A DNA stretch of 64,000 bases from Purshia tridentata (taxonomy: Eukaryota > Streptophyta > Magnoliopsida > Rosales > Rosaceae): the NCBI GenBank assembly GCA_003254885.1, contig QANT01005621.1:1-64000 (forward strand), written 5' to 3'. Below are positions 53,111 to 64,000 of this stretch, one piece after another; within the stretch, counting starts at the first letter, position 1, and each line of letters begins with the position of its first letter. The notes under the pieces are model-generated. The model was not told the DNA's origin. It searched no databases and was given only the letters and a program-made list of their open reading frames with translations. The position numbers and the translations under genes are program-made.

Positions 53111-54157
53111 GAGCTCAACAGCGACATCATGTTTAGGATCATTTCCATGTTAAAGCATGTTTGTGAGTAATCATGAATCGGGGATGGTTTTATGGAATTA
53201 CTGATGCAGCAAATGTTCCTGATTGATTCTTCAAAGGAGGTGCTTTACATGATTTGGGATTCGGAGGCTTGCCTCAAGCATTCTGTCAAAAGAAAAGAAG
53301 ATCAAAATCTTCTATTATTTCAGCTTTTGGAAACAGAATACTGGATTGAACTCAGTAGTCTTGTTTCAAGACCTCTAAATACCTTCAACCACTACTATTA
53401 CTGTCTTGTATCACCGCGACCACGTCCACCATCAATTGTGAACTAGTGTTGTTTCCCTAACGTGTCTTTTGCCCCGCCTTGTGAATCCTAACCCCTCCGT
53501 CTTCGTTGGGTTGAAATGCTGCATTTTGTGTATGTTTCAAACAAAAGTGTATCAATTTACCAGATTAAATTTCATCGTAATGATTATTTTCTTCTGGTTG
53601 ATGTACGAAATACACTTTTATTCAATGCTGCAGTATTGGTCGTATGTTTCAAATGGTTCGCCTAAGCTCACTTGATTCATTCTCTGTTTTCAAAAAACAA
53701 AAATTGATTCGCATTACTTAATAGTTTTATCCAAAACTTTTTTCTTTAGTGAATCTTGTGGCACTTGAAAAATGAACTTGAGACTTACATATTTGCAAGG
53801 TGGTTTAAGAAAAAAATGGTGGAGAAAAAAAAAATTATTAATTTACTTGTTGGTGATACTAGCACCTATTTAACGGATTTTTTTTTTTCAAATGCTTAAT
53901 TTTGTTTTACAATTTTACCCTCATCAAATATACAGATCTTGGCATTATGCTTTTTAATGGTTCTAGTTTCTTAAGGTTATTTTAGACAATTCAATTTTAG
54001 TTGTGAGACGAAAAGAACGCATTATGCTATCACGGCTCGCATATTCTGAGAGCACCATTTTATATAAATTTCCAAACGCTATTAAAAAACAAAACAAAAA
54101 ACTTTGTAAACCCTAACAATCAGTCAATCACCGTCCATATATTTCCCTCCACAAACA
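53111..54157. other. Intergenic region between PPR and EF1B-gamma genes
   Basis: Left half is the PPR 3' UTR. The right half carries the EF1B-gamma core promoter: TATATAAAT at 54061 and a telo-box AAACCCTAA at 54108-54116. Short ORFs here (53192-53675) look like random 3' UTR frames. Confidence 0.6.
54061..54116 (+). promoter_or_regulatory. EF1B-gamma core promoter: TATA box and telo-box
   Basis: TATATAAAT at 54061-54069, then AAACCCTAA at 54108-54116. The telo-box is a known plant element in promoters and leaders of translation-apparatus genes such as EF1A and ribosomal proteins. A reverse-orientation match (CTAGGGTTT) also occurs in each copy of the duplicated leader. Confidence 0.6.
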
Positions 54158-54323
54158 CTACCCACCCCAAATAACACAGTTCTCTCTCTCTCTCTCTCTC
54201 TGCAAGGGCTAGGGTTTCAAGGAGTGGACAATCATTGTTGACCCAATGGCTTTGGTAAGCATTTGCCCACTCTGCGTCTTCGTTTTTTATGCTATTATCA
54301 AACTACCCACCCCAAATAACACA

Positions 54324-54368
<45 letters not shown>

Positions 54369-54469
54369 AAGGGCTAGGGTTTCAAGGAGTGGACAATCAT
54401 CGTTGACCCAATGGCTTTGGTAAGCATTTTCCCACTCTGCGTCTTCGTTTTTTATGCTATTATCAAACT
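54158..54469 (+). repeat. Tandem duplication of the EF1B-gamma leader and first coding exon
   Basis: Copy 1 (54158-54302) and copy 2 (54303-54469) each contain CTACCCACCCCAAATAAC, a (CT)n run, CTAGGGTTTCAAGGAGTGG, the ATG GCT TTG start exon and its donor GTAAGC, then the same intron start. They differ almost only in CT-run length (copy 2 is about 20 bases longer) and a few single bases. Near-identity points to a recent event. Confidence 0.93.
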
Positions 54470-56960
54470 CATTGTCATTATACTTTACAATGTGGTCTGG
54501 TAATCTGTTTGTGAAACATTGAGCATATAGTCTATTCTTAAATCACATTGTCTAAATTTAGAAGTTTTTTTTCTTCATATTTTTTAATCGAATTTTCTAG
54601 TTGGAACCTTAATAATGCCCCCATTATATTTGATGAAGAAATTGTACTGCTATGGACTATGGTATGGTTATATGACTTTTACCCTCGGCAAATTGGTGCA
54701 AGACATGGTTATATAATCACTTTTACAGTAACAACCACACTCTTTTTTTTTATAATATTTAATGTTTATGACATATGTTAATTAGTGTCATTAACAACAT
54801 CAGAATTAGCACAAAACTGATTGGGTGATGTTGGTAAATGTTATCTTATATGGATATGTACTATGTAGTTATGTGTGCAATTTGATCTACTTTTAGGTTC
54901 TGCACGCGGGGAACACAAATAAAAATGGTTTCAAGGCACTTATTGCTGCTGAGTACAGTGGTGTCCAAGTTGAATTGGTGAAGAATTTTGAAATGGGTGT
55001 CTCCAACAAAACTCCTGACTTTCTCAAAATGAACCCCATTGGCAAGGTGGGATTATTTTTTTTCACCTGTAGAAAAGTTCTACTTATTAAATGTATGCTT
55101 GGTATGTTTTGTACCTGAACTGGTCTTTTGATGTGTAGGTTCCTGTGTTAGAAACACCTTATGGTCCTGTTTTTGAGAGTAATGCCATTGCACGCTATGG
55201 TGAGGCTAGATTTTTTAAGTTTTTGGTTTATATCTAGAAAGTGTTGTTAGACTGAATTTTAATATATGCTTTCACTTACTGCAGTTACTCGCTTGAAGGC
55301 GGACAATCCTCCTTTTGGTTCTTCGTTAATTGAATATGTAAGTCATGTTGGGTATCTTGCATTTGTTTCCAATTATATAATTTTTTGGACTTCATTAGTT
55401 GATGTTTACTATCAAAATAACCTTTTCGTTGGGTTATGAGATGTTAAATAAATACTGGCACAGATATTCAGGTGACTTTGGATGTATAATTGGGTCATAT
55501 ATTCTGATTGTAGGCTTAATATTCATGAATTTAAATGCATTTAAAACATACATCTAGATATCATTAGTGCTAGGGATCTTCAACAGAATGCTTTGCGATG
55601 TTGGTAATTCACCTCCTGTTGAGATACTTATGATTTTACCCAGTCATTTTATTGGTTTTAACAGGCCCGTGTTGAGCAATGGATTGATTTTGCAACATTG
55701 GAGGTCGATGCTAATATTTTGCGATGGTTAATACCACGTATTGGTTTTGCTGTTTACCTGCCTCCGGTTAGACATTGCTGCATTTAGTTTTCCAGATTTG
55801 TTATATATCTAGTTTTCCAGATTTGTTATATATCATGTATCTACATTTTAGATCAAGTAATTGACACCTTAATTTTTTATTGGCACAAAGGCCGAGGAAG
55901 CTGCAATTTCTGCATTGAAGAGAGCGCTAACTGCTTTAAACATTCACCTCTCTTCCAACACATACCTGGTTGGGCATTCTGTGACGTTGGCTGATATCAT
56001 TATGACATGCAATTTGACTCTGGGATTTAGCCGGTTATTGACAAAAAGTTTTACCTCTGAGTTTCCTCATGTTGAGAGATACTTTTGGACCATGGTTAAT
56101 CAGCCAAAATTTCGCAAGATATTGGGTGAGGTGAAACAAGCTGAATCTGTTATACCTGTTCAGTCAGCGAAGACGACATCTTCACAGTCAAAGGAACATG
56201 CGAAACCTAAGGCCAAGGATCAGCCAAAGAAAGAGACTGCGAAGAAAGAACCAGCAAAGCCTCAGGTAGAAGAGGCTGCCAAGGAGGAAGAGGCATCTAA
56301 GCCCAAGGCAAAGAATCCTCTTGATCTTTTGCCTCCTAGCAAGATGATTCTGGATGAATGGAAACGACTTTATTCAAACACAAAAACCAACTTCCGTGAG
56401 GTTGCTGTTAAAGGTGATTCCTGATTGGCTTTGTATATTTATGCTTTCAAGCATATCTTGTTTCTAATTTGTCATAAATCCTTGTATTTTTGTTAATTGC
56501 ATATTCGGCTTTATTGTTCTGCATACTTATACAATCCAGAGGGTTATACATATATTTATACGTACCTGTCACTTTTGCAGGATTCTGGGACATGTATGAT
56601 CCAGAGGGTTACTCTCTTTGGTTTTGTGATTACAAGTACAATGATGAAAATACTGTTTCATTTGTGACTTTGAACAAGGTGGGTGGATTTTTGCAGCGGA
56701 TGGATTTGGCTCGTAAGTATGCATTTGGGAAGATGCTGGTGATTGGTTCTGGGCCTCCCTTCAAGGTTAAGGGATTGTGGCTCTTCCGCGGGCAAGAAAT
56801 TCCTAAGTTCATCATGGATGAGTGCTATGACATGGAACTGTACGAGTGGCGTAAGGTTGACATTACTGATGAGGATCAAAAGGAGCGTGTCAATCAGATG
56901 ATTGAAGATCAAGAGCCTTTTGAGGGGGAGGCTTTATTGGATGCCAAATGCTTCAAGTGA
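54246..56960 (+). CDS. Elongation factor 1B-gamma
   Basis: Exons: start exon ATGGCTTTG, present twice (54246-54254 and 54411-54419), then 54897-55046, 55139-55199, 55285-55337, 55665-55766, 55891-56413, 56581-56960. Either start exon gives the same 425-aa protein. Residues 1-82 form a GST-N domain (KVPVLETPYGPVFESNAIARY), about 90-205 a GST-C domain (TYLVGHSVTLADI), about 215-265 a Lys/Glu/Ala linker, and 266-425 the EF1G C-terminal domain (FWDMYDPEGYSLWFCDYKY through DAKCFK). It is the structural subunit of the eEF1B complex, which recharges eEF1A with GTP during translation elongation. Unspliced copy 1 would meet an in-frame stop at 54375, so copy 1 must be spliced straight to 54897 or bypassed. 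Confidence 0.95.
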
Positions 56961-58024
56961 TTAGAGAAGTTCCCAAAGAAGTAGGTGTAGCGTTTCGGGG
57001 GTTCCTTTAGATTAGCCTTCATTTTGGTGTGTTTCAAACATTTCCTTTTGCTTGTCCTAGCCTTTTTGTGACATTGGTAGTATCTTGTATTTGTGTTCTC
57101 ATATGACATTGTTGGTCACATCAGGAATATCAATTGAACTATGTGCGATTAACTTTGCAGTTTATGTTAGATTGTTTAAACGGGTGTGTTGTACCTGGTT
57201 CAGTGTAAACTGTCTATAGCTGTCTATAGCAAAAGAGGCAGCTCTCAGAACATCTGAAAATAGAGAACATTTAACTTTGCATATTGGAAAGAATAAGCAC
57301 TGCTTTTCTGAAGATTGTTTAAGGAAAGCACAAATAGATACACGTTCTGTGAGATAAGGGGTTACCAGCAGTCCTTGATACATGGATCAGTTCCCCTTCC
57401 CGCCTCTTCTTCATGCATCTAGCCCATTGAAACATGTTCTCATAGCATGACAAGTTCTTAGTGAACACAATCTCTCTCTCTCTCTCTCTCTGTGGACGTA
57501 AGACTCTAGTCTACTTAAGCTCTCAATTTATGCACATATCGTTTAATCATTTTGATGCTCGTAGCTAATAATATAAATATATCAAAATTGAATTGAAGTT
57601 CGGGTATTATTCAACCATTTGAGACGGAAAGCATTTGATGGTCCATATTGTTCACATCTCAGAATGAGAATAAGAAATTTTTCAACACAGTCTACTCCAC
57701 AGTTTGGGTTGATAATTGGTGGATTAAAACAGCTCTGAAGGCCTGACACTTGTTTTTCTGATCAGTTAAGGCTAAAATTTTCAACAAAAAAGAAAGCGCA
57801 CACACTCTTTCTCAGATACTAAACTTGGAAGAGAAAATATGGGGCAGCAGCAAGTAGGGTTGGACCCAACCACCCACTTATTCAGTTTATTCTTATATAG
57901 ACTGTTAGCTTCATACACACGATTGGTCTATTCCTAACAAGTAAATTTTTGGAGTTTATTGCCTAAAATAATCACCTCATATTGTTCTTTTATTTGTTGG
58001 TAAAAAAAAAACAGAATTAGAAAA
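56961..58024. other. Intergenic region between EF1B-gamma and tRNA-Pro
   Basis: EF1B-gamma 3' UTR followed by AT-rich sequence with a (CT)n run at about 57472-57491. A 73-codon minus-strand frame at 57162-57383 has no family features. No further gene seen. Confidence 0.55.
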
Positions 58025-58096
58025 GGGGTGTTGCGAGAATCGAACTCACGACCTCTCGCACCCGAAGCGAGAATCATACCACTAGACCAAACACCC
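58025..58096 (-). tRNA. tRNA-Pro (anticodon CGG)
   Basis: On the minus strand a 72-base cloverleaf fits. The acceptor stem is GGGTGTT (5', from 58096) with AACACCC (3'), with discriminator base C at 58025. D-arm GGTCTAGTGGTATGA. The anticodon stem TCTCGC/GCGAGA encloses loop TTCGGGT, giving anticodon CGG. T-arm GTGAG-TTCGATT-CTCGC has one T-G pair. No intron, and CCA is not encoded, as expected for a nuclear gene. A T-run follows the 3' end, as for a Pol III terminator. The T-stem differs from the CCGAG/CTCGG form I recall for plant tRNA-Pro but still pairs. Confidence 0.93.
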
Positions 58097-59311
58097 AATT
58101 TCCCCTAGCTTAGGCTTTCAATAAATTATTTATCTGATTGTTTTTGTTGATGAAGGTATAAATTATAATTTGTTTACTCAAACCCCATTAAGTACAGATG
58201 TAATGTAATGCTTGTGTTTTACACAACTAGTTAGAACATGATAACATAAACAGTGGAAAATTGAAACTAATGCTTGTCAAACATGATGTCACATATTAAA
58301 TTTGCCAAAAAAAGAAAAGATGTCACATATTATATGTTATAACATGGGAGCCCCGAAAAAACAAATTAAAGAAAGGTTTGAAATCTTCAAAGAGTTCCGT
58401 AAGATCATCTCACTTGAAATTTAATGTAGTGGTACCTGCTGATAGATTCCTATACAAGAATTTCGTGCGGGATACATACCTGACACAATAATCAGCATAA
58501 AAACGTTCATAATTTTATATGGATTTAGCAATTAGTAAAAATGTAAGATATATCTCAAGTTTTGGAAAGCGGTTGCTTAATTATATATTTTTATTATGTT
58601 GGAGAGGATCAAAACTATCTTTCAATAATTTTCCACTACTTAGACTAACTCCATCGCTCAACTTTTAATATAGAAGAAAAAAGAGAAAAAGAGACTCATA
58701 TATTTGGAGGGCCGTGATCCCAGCATTCTGAATTGGGCAATGTTTAACTATGGAAACACAATCTTCACAGGATTTGAGCCAGTTAAGTTTGTATTTATAA
58801 GATTTCTAGGCCCTTAGGCAAGGTTCGAGCCTGCCTATTTAGAATAAGGTCGGCCCAACCTGACCCATTGGACTTAATCCAAAAAAGCCCAAGACAGGAA
58901 AGGGCCTGAATCCTCCTTTCCTAGGGCCGGCCTATTTTACAAGCCTAATCGCCAGCATTTGGATTTGGATTTTTTGTTTTTTAGCTTATTTTTCAGTTAT
59001 TTTTTTATTTAATTTTTTTTTGGGTACAATTTACAAAGTACAAACAGTGATCTTATTTATTTAAATGTTTCAATCGGAACTTGGAAGTATTGGAGTTGAG
59101 TCGTTGGATTAGAAAGGCAGAAAAAAGAAGAAAGCAAGCAAATGGAGACACTTTACCATTCCACATAGACCATAGACTTCCAAGGTATCGCTTTGAAGAT
59201 TTGAAAATCCAACATCGACACTTTGTCCACTATTTACTTCATTATTAGGTTTCACGACCCAAGAGACCGAGAGAACGAGAGAGAGAGAGAGAAAGAAGCC
59301 ATTTTTAAGAC
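58097..59311. other. Intergenic region between tRNA-Pro and the small membrane protein
   Basis: AT-rich. A GC-richer block at about 58795-58950 is full of GGCC/GGCCC motifs (for example TCGGCCCAACCTGACCC) and reads like an old noncoding repeat, but I cannot assign a family. A (GA)n run at about 59270-59292 lies directly upstream of the next ATG. Confidence 0.45.
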
Positions 59312-59617
59312 ATGAATGGATTTCGAAGCCGCCAAGGATCTCTGCAACAAGTCCCATTTACCCTCTTCTCCATCTCCCTCCTCTTCGTTTCAGCTTTGGC
59401 AAGCGACCCACCAACTCCAAAAGCTTCTTCTTCTTCAAGCGGGTCGGTGGCGCTCAAGGTAGTCATTGTATTGCTGGGTGTGGCTGCGGTCCTGGGCTTC
59501 TCTGTGTTTCTGTTCAGGATATGGCAGAAGAAGAAGAGAGAAGAACAGCACGCCCGTCTTCTTATGCTGTTTGAAGATGATGATGAACTGGAGGTTGAAC
59601 TTGGCATCAGGGATTAA
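59312..59617 (+). CDS. Small single-pass membrane protein, function unknown (101 aa)
   Basis: Single exon. A signal peptide covers about residues 1-30 and ends VSALAS. A short Pro/Ser-rich lumenal or extracellular stretch (DPPTPKASSSSS) is followed by a transmembrane helix at about 46-69 (ALKVVIVLLGVAAVLGFSVF), a basic stop-transfer WQKKKREEQ and an acidic C-terminus FEDDDELEVELGIRD. This is a clean type I membrane topology. I recall similar unnamed plant predicted transmembrane proteins but cannot name a function. The minus-strand frames over the same region are mirror images caused by the low-complexity Ser run. Confidence 0.75.
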   Translation: MNGFRSRQGSLQQVPFTLFSISLLFVSALASDPPTPKASSSSSGSVALKVVIVLLGVAAVLGFSVFLFRIWQKKKREEQHARLLMLFEDDDELEVELGIRD

Positions 59618-62600
59618 CATCAGGTGCGCCCAACTCATAGTCAGTCATGCCCTTTTTGTCAATGAGATAATTGGGTCATTTTGAGCTTAGTGTTTATACA
59701 CTAGTTTGTACATCTTATATTTGATTGTGTTGTAGCAGCTTAGCTGTTGATACATTCCTCCTTATTGGGAAATCAGATTTGTTTACTTCTGTAATCGTTT
59801 GTTGATGTTTTGTTGCTTTCTATCATTGTTGGAACTCGAAAATATTCTGTATGCATTGGAAGATAATACCATCTGATGTACAGTATCAGATCTGCTTTTG
59901 TCTTGTGAAAATGGAGCATTGGAGGAAAATCTATGTACCTCAAGATATACATCACCTTCCAACTATTATAAATCTTAGAATTTTGATTGAGAGGTAGATA
60001 ATGACATTAAAGACTTAAATTTATGGACAAGTTACCTCCGCCAAGTGCAATGAACTGGCACCAAAGTTTTCAGAAATTTTCTTTTGTTAAGTTGGTTGAA
60101 CATGATAACTGCTGAGCATTTAAATGGATTTGTGATAGCATTTAAGTACTTTTTCTGTCAATATGGAATTTGAAGCATTTGTATATTGTCAGTAAGATTA
60201 AGTGAATATTTAAAGAATTAGGATTCTATAGAGTTTGAATTGTCTTTTCTATGACATTTTTACTTAGAAAAGGAATGTCATTTGACATAAAATTTGATCC
60301 ATTGAAAGTAAGAATTCTGGATCATTCTTCAATTATGTTTAAATTTGTCTGGGAAGCAGAACCATAATTTCAGCATGAATTATTCTGCTTAGGAAGTTAG
60401 CGAAATTAAATTTGTCTAAAGATTGTTGTAGAATTTGGGTGATGTATGATGAAATATTGAGGTTCTTCTAATGCTGAATCTGTAAATTAAATTTGTAAAA
60501 TTGGAAAATTACTACGGTATTCATGGTTTTTTGGGGGTGTGTAGAGTCAAATTCATGTATTCATAACCTTTAAGTTTGTAATAGGATTAAATAAGTAAAA
60601 ACAAGCACAACAGAGAATCCATTTCCATTATGAATATCAAGGAATTTAATTTTTATGTCAATTGAAAGTATTTGTTTCACTTTCTCTTCTTAGTTGTGTA
60701 ATATGTGATAATTAAGTTGTGGGTAGATGGGTTTGCTTCTGGCATGTTGATGTTGTTTTAATCTGGTGTGTAGAGGTTACTCTTCAAGTAATTTTTACAT
60801 TTTTCAGTGCCACTTGTTAGAGAATTATTGTAAAGTGATGTATATGGGCAAGCGGGGGAAATATTTGATCCTCCTCTGTTATGTTGCCCTTTAGCATGGG
60901 ATCTATGGAGTTCTGTCTTCTCTCTGGTACATCTTCTGTTACAGTTTTGTATAGAACACCTTTTTGTTGTGAGAGTATCAGCCGCATTTTACATTACAAA
61001 GAGAACCGTATCGTGACTGGCTTACTCGTATATGGAAAACATATTTTGTCACCTTATTGAGTTTGAGTGCATTATTGGCATTAATATAGTGCGTCCAATC
61101 CAAGCTAGAATGAAAAGAGTAAGAAATGTTTCTTCATATATTTTCATCACAAGTAAAAGCCATAACCACTCTTCTTCCATCCTCACTTTAATTATCTTTT
61201 AAGCTACAAATAGAATTCCATTGTGACAAAAATTTTGAACAGGTGAGCACTATATTTAGAGCCCAAGGTGAATTCTTAAAACGGGATTAAACACAAAATG
61301 TGAGTTGCAGGATAAAATTCATGTTGCAGCTTGCCATCCTTGCTCAAAAAGGACTTATCACACACGTACAGAGCAAAACCATCCGTTTGATAACAGGTTT
61401 TCAGTATCCAATTAATATAATTGAATAGTGCATTTTAATATATCCTAAAAATAAAATTATAAAAGTCAGTACAAAATAGTGGAAATCAGAAAAGAAGATT
61501 GTCTTGTTATGTTAATGCGAGCAATATGGTTCTAAGATTACAAGTTAATTAGGAATGAAATTCAAAACTCTCAAAGCAATCATGATGCATGCACAAATTA
61601 ACCAAGAAGAAAATGGACAATGCTTTTCAATTTTCATTGATGCTGGATGCTAATGGGAAATGACTAAGCTTTTGGACCACCCAAGCCAAGGCCCGTGTTT
61701 TTTAGAAGAAGATTGTGTACAAATAGCACCATCTTGTTATGGAAATATTTACCATCTTTGGCAAGTTCCAAACTTGTAAAATTAAATTGGACTAAATGCC
61801 AAGCAACACCAACCAACAGCTGATCATCGCTATCACAATTAAACAAAAACAATGAAAGAAGATAAAGAAAAGAAAGTGGTCCCTACTTGAAAACCTCGGG
61901 AAATTTACCTTGAGCAAGTAAAGTGCAAGAACCACATTAATTGTTTTTGAAATACAATGAAAACGAAAGCTTGTGATGCCTAGAAAATCATGAAGTAAAT
62001 GAAGCTGACATCGATCTTTATCACATTTTATATGCATAGGCAAACTAGCTAGTGTTCCAGCCTTTCTTAGACAAATTTAACAACATACGTACTATATGCT
62101 TAGTTAATTTACCAAGTTATGTTATCAAATCTAAAGTTATAAATTTGATTAATATTTCTCTTTTTGGTAACGACTGATAAATTTTATTAAAAATTTTGCT
62201 TGATAGATTGATTGTACCTTTGTACTTTTTTTAAATCAAGTGGCGTCTATGAGATTTGAACTAAAAACCAATTCGACACAGAGATTTGAAAAAAAAAAAA
62301 AAAAACTTTTAAAGAGTGATGGTTTCTTATTGCTTTTTACACTAGATTGGCAACTGTACTCTCAACCTCTAAACATGGTTCACAAGAATTGAAAAGGGCA
62401 AAAGTAAAAGAGCGGCCCAACTTAACCTTAATTAGGTCGGCCCTTGTGGGTTGTATATATCACAACCTAGCTTATGGCTGAGACCAAACTCGATTTTCAT
62501 ACGTAGGTGGCTAGGGTACGTAGGCCCACCCGACTTGGGGTTTGATCAAAGCTTTGATCCAATAAATGGAGCCAGACCACGTACTATTTAACCTCATATT

Positions 62601-63400
62601 CATACATATTATACCAAGCCAAATGCGTAAAAAAGAGTACAACATCACCGTTTATGATTTCGAGCATATCTTTGTTGGAGTTATGTGGCTCCACTCAAGT
62701 TGACGTGGATGAACTTAATCTCATATCAAAAAAGTGATTCGATAATAATCTACAATGTATTAATTAGGGATCCACTACTAATAATAAATAATGAAATTTT
62801 TTGTGATAAACTAATTAGATCCACTGGACCTGTCCCCACCCATGGTGGACTTAGGTGAAAAATTGTGTTATGTAAAATTAAGTGTTTTAAGTTTAACCTA
62901 GCTTTATGTTGAAAGAGTGACTTAGATTATAGTCACGTCTGTAATCCCACACCAATCTATCAATATATAAAAAGGGAAATCATACACACTAATGTTAAAG
63001 TCTTTTGGTAAAAATCTCGTATATATGTTTTATGATTCAAGTCATTAAATTGAGAAGAATATTGGCATGTGTGTTGTGTGCGGGGGCTCAAGATCATCAA
63101 TTTTTTTTTTGCTTTTATGTGTATTTTTCTTCCCATTTCTAAGCACTTATTGCAAACATACGTGGAAAGCACCATACCCTAATTAATCAGCCAAACTGTG
63201 AGTAATTTAGCATTAGATATATATTTCGCACGCAGCATTAGATGCATATGGCATAAAATTAGCTAGATAGAATGTTAGATTCTTGAAGGGCATATTAGTC
63301 AGTTTCTTACATTACACCAAATCTAATAAAACTTAAAGAAGTTAAGAAATTAACAAAATTTGCAGTTTATGGTGCGAATTTGAACCTGCAAAGCTGGCTA
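59618..63400. other. Gene-free region, 3.8 kb
   Basis: The first part is likely the 3' UTR of the small membrane-protein gene. Beyond it I find no ORF with family features, RNA gene or defined repeat on either strand. The sequence is AT-rich, with poly-A and poly-T runs (about 62289-62305, 63102-63110). Frames at 61664-62043 and 62960-63175 are unsupported. Confidence 0.55.
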
Positions 63401-63459
63401 AATTGGCTAAAACTACAACGTCTTCTATCAGCTTTTGGAAACACACCTTCCCCAGGTCC

Positions 63460-63665
63460 TTTTCTTCTCTCTCTTTCTCTCTCTCTCTCTCATAGACAGA
63501 GACAGAAATAACACACATATATCAAAAATAGACAAAGAAAGAAAGAGAGCTATAAATGGAGGAGAAAAGTGAACAAGGCTACATACTTGGGTTCCTTTGG
63601 GATTAGAAATTTTCCGAAAGCTGAAGTGGCCGGAGCACTGCAAACCAAACCAAACCTGAGGTAGA
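63460..63665 (+). other. Possible promoter and leader exon of a gene continuing past the window
   Basis: A (CT)n tract at about 63465-63491, a TATA-like CTATAAATGG at 63550-63559, then a GC-richer stretch ending GAG|GTAGAC, a possible donor at about 63661. The first ATG (63556) opens only a 16-codon frame. The arrangement resembles a noncoding first exon with the gene body beyond 64000, but no coding sequence confirms it. Confidence 0.25.
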
Positions 63666-64000
63666 CTCTCTGTTGTTTAATTGTTTGGTTTTTAAACAAA
63701 AATGTTGGCTTACAGCACAATATATATCATCCAATGGAATTAAATTATTATATGTACGTTCCTTACCTAGTTTCAGATTTAAATACATACATAAAATATT
63801 TACAAAATAATATATTAATTGTTTCAGTACGTTCATGCAGTAGCAGTCACCCTAGATCTGTTTTCAGCTTTTTGTGATCTTTTCCTTTCTTTCCCTTCTT
63901 TTTGATCGAGTACCCTTCTCCAGAAATATTTCCCCCTTTATTTTTTATTTTTTTTTATTTTTGTAAAAACGTACTCTGAAAAGAAATTGCTGGGTTTATT

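Noticed and set aside
58795-58950. GGCC-rich block considered as a mobile element end
   Set aside because: No terminal repeats, borders or coding remnants could be defined.
59305-59607. 100-codon minus-strand frame opposite the small membrane protein
   Set aside because: Ser-rich shadow of the coding strand; the plus-strand frame has signal peptide, membrane helix and stop-transfer in order.
61664-62043. Overlapping minus-strand frames in the gene-free right part
   Set aside because: No family resemblance and no splice-consistent extension.

Overview
The window is nuclear DNA of a flowering plant. Every gene is a typical angiosperm gene with short exons and AT-rich introns: plant EF1B-gamma, AGL12-type MADS box, DUF579 wall-polysaccharide methyltransferase, 12-oxophytodienoate reductase-like enzyme, GDSL lipases, P-class PPR. 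Gene structure and protein style suggest a woody rosid, perhaps Rosaceae, but the sequence alone does not prove this. I see no LTR retrotransposon, viral remnant, CRISPR array or bacterial-type operon. The window is gene-rich euchromatin with small introns, microsatellites and a few short MITE-like elements.

Layout from left to right. A plastid-type thioredoxin/GST-N-fold protein (+, 401-7706) converges on QTRT2, the queuine tRNA-ribosyltransferase accessory subunit (-, 8299-11792). Then come an intronless DUF579 methyltransferase (+, 13208-14113) and a small conserved plant protein of unknown role (+, 15350-17451), the latter followed by an inverted, exon-free copy of its own introns (17588-18131). 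Next are two GDSL lipases placed tail to tail (+, 19087-21485; -, 21946-24874). The LisH/WD40 splicing factor SMU1 has 16 exons (-, 27059-35385). An AGL12/XAL1-type MADS-box gene (-, 36935-40454) is followed by about 4.9 kb without a gene. The right part holds an OPR-like flavin reductase (-, 45331-49121), a mitochondrial-type PPR protein (+, 51629-53110), elongation factor 1B-gamma (+, 54246/54411-56960), a tRNA-Pro(CGG) (-, 58025-58096) and a small single-pass membrane protein (+, 59312-59617). The last 4.4 kb hold no gene I can support, apart from a possible leader exon near 63550.

Exon structures were built by hand from splice phase and family alignment. In every multi-exon gene the phases close and the summed length fits the family: SMU1 513 aa, QTRT2 405, EF1B-gamma 425, OPR-like 370, GDSL 373 and 386, AGL12-like 202, thioredoxin-like 368.

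The genes do not form a pathway; this is an ordinary mixed neighbourhood. The points most worth a second look are: (1) the inverted intron copy behind the 15350-17451 gene, which could fold with the pre-mRNA into a long hairpin; (2) a tandem duplication of the EF1B-gamma leader and first coding exon, so two equivalent start exons exist; (3) three GC-AG introns, two of them in SMU1, itself a splicing factor; (4) intronic tandem duplications, one of which copies a splice acceptor.
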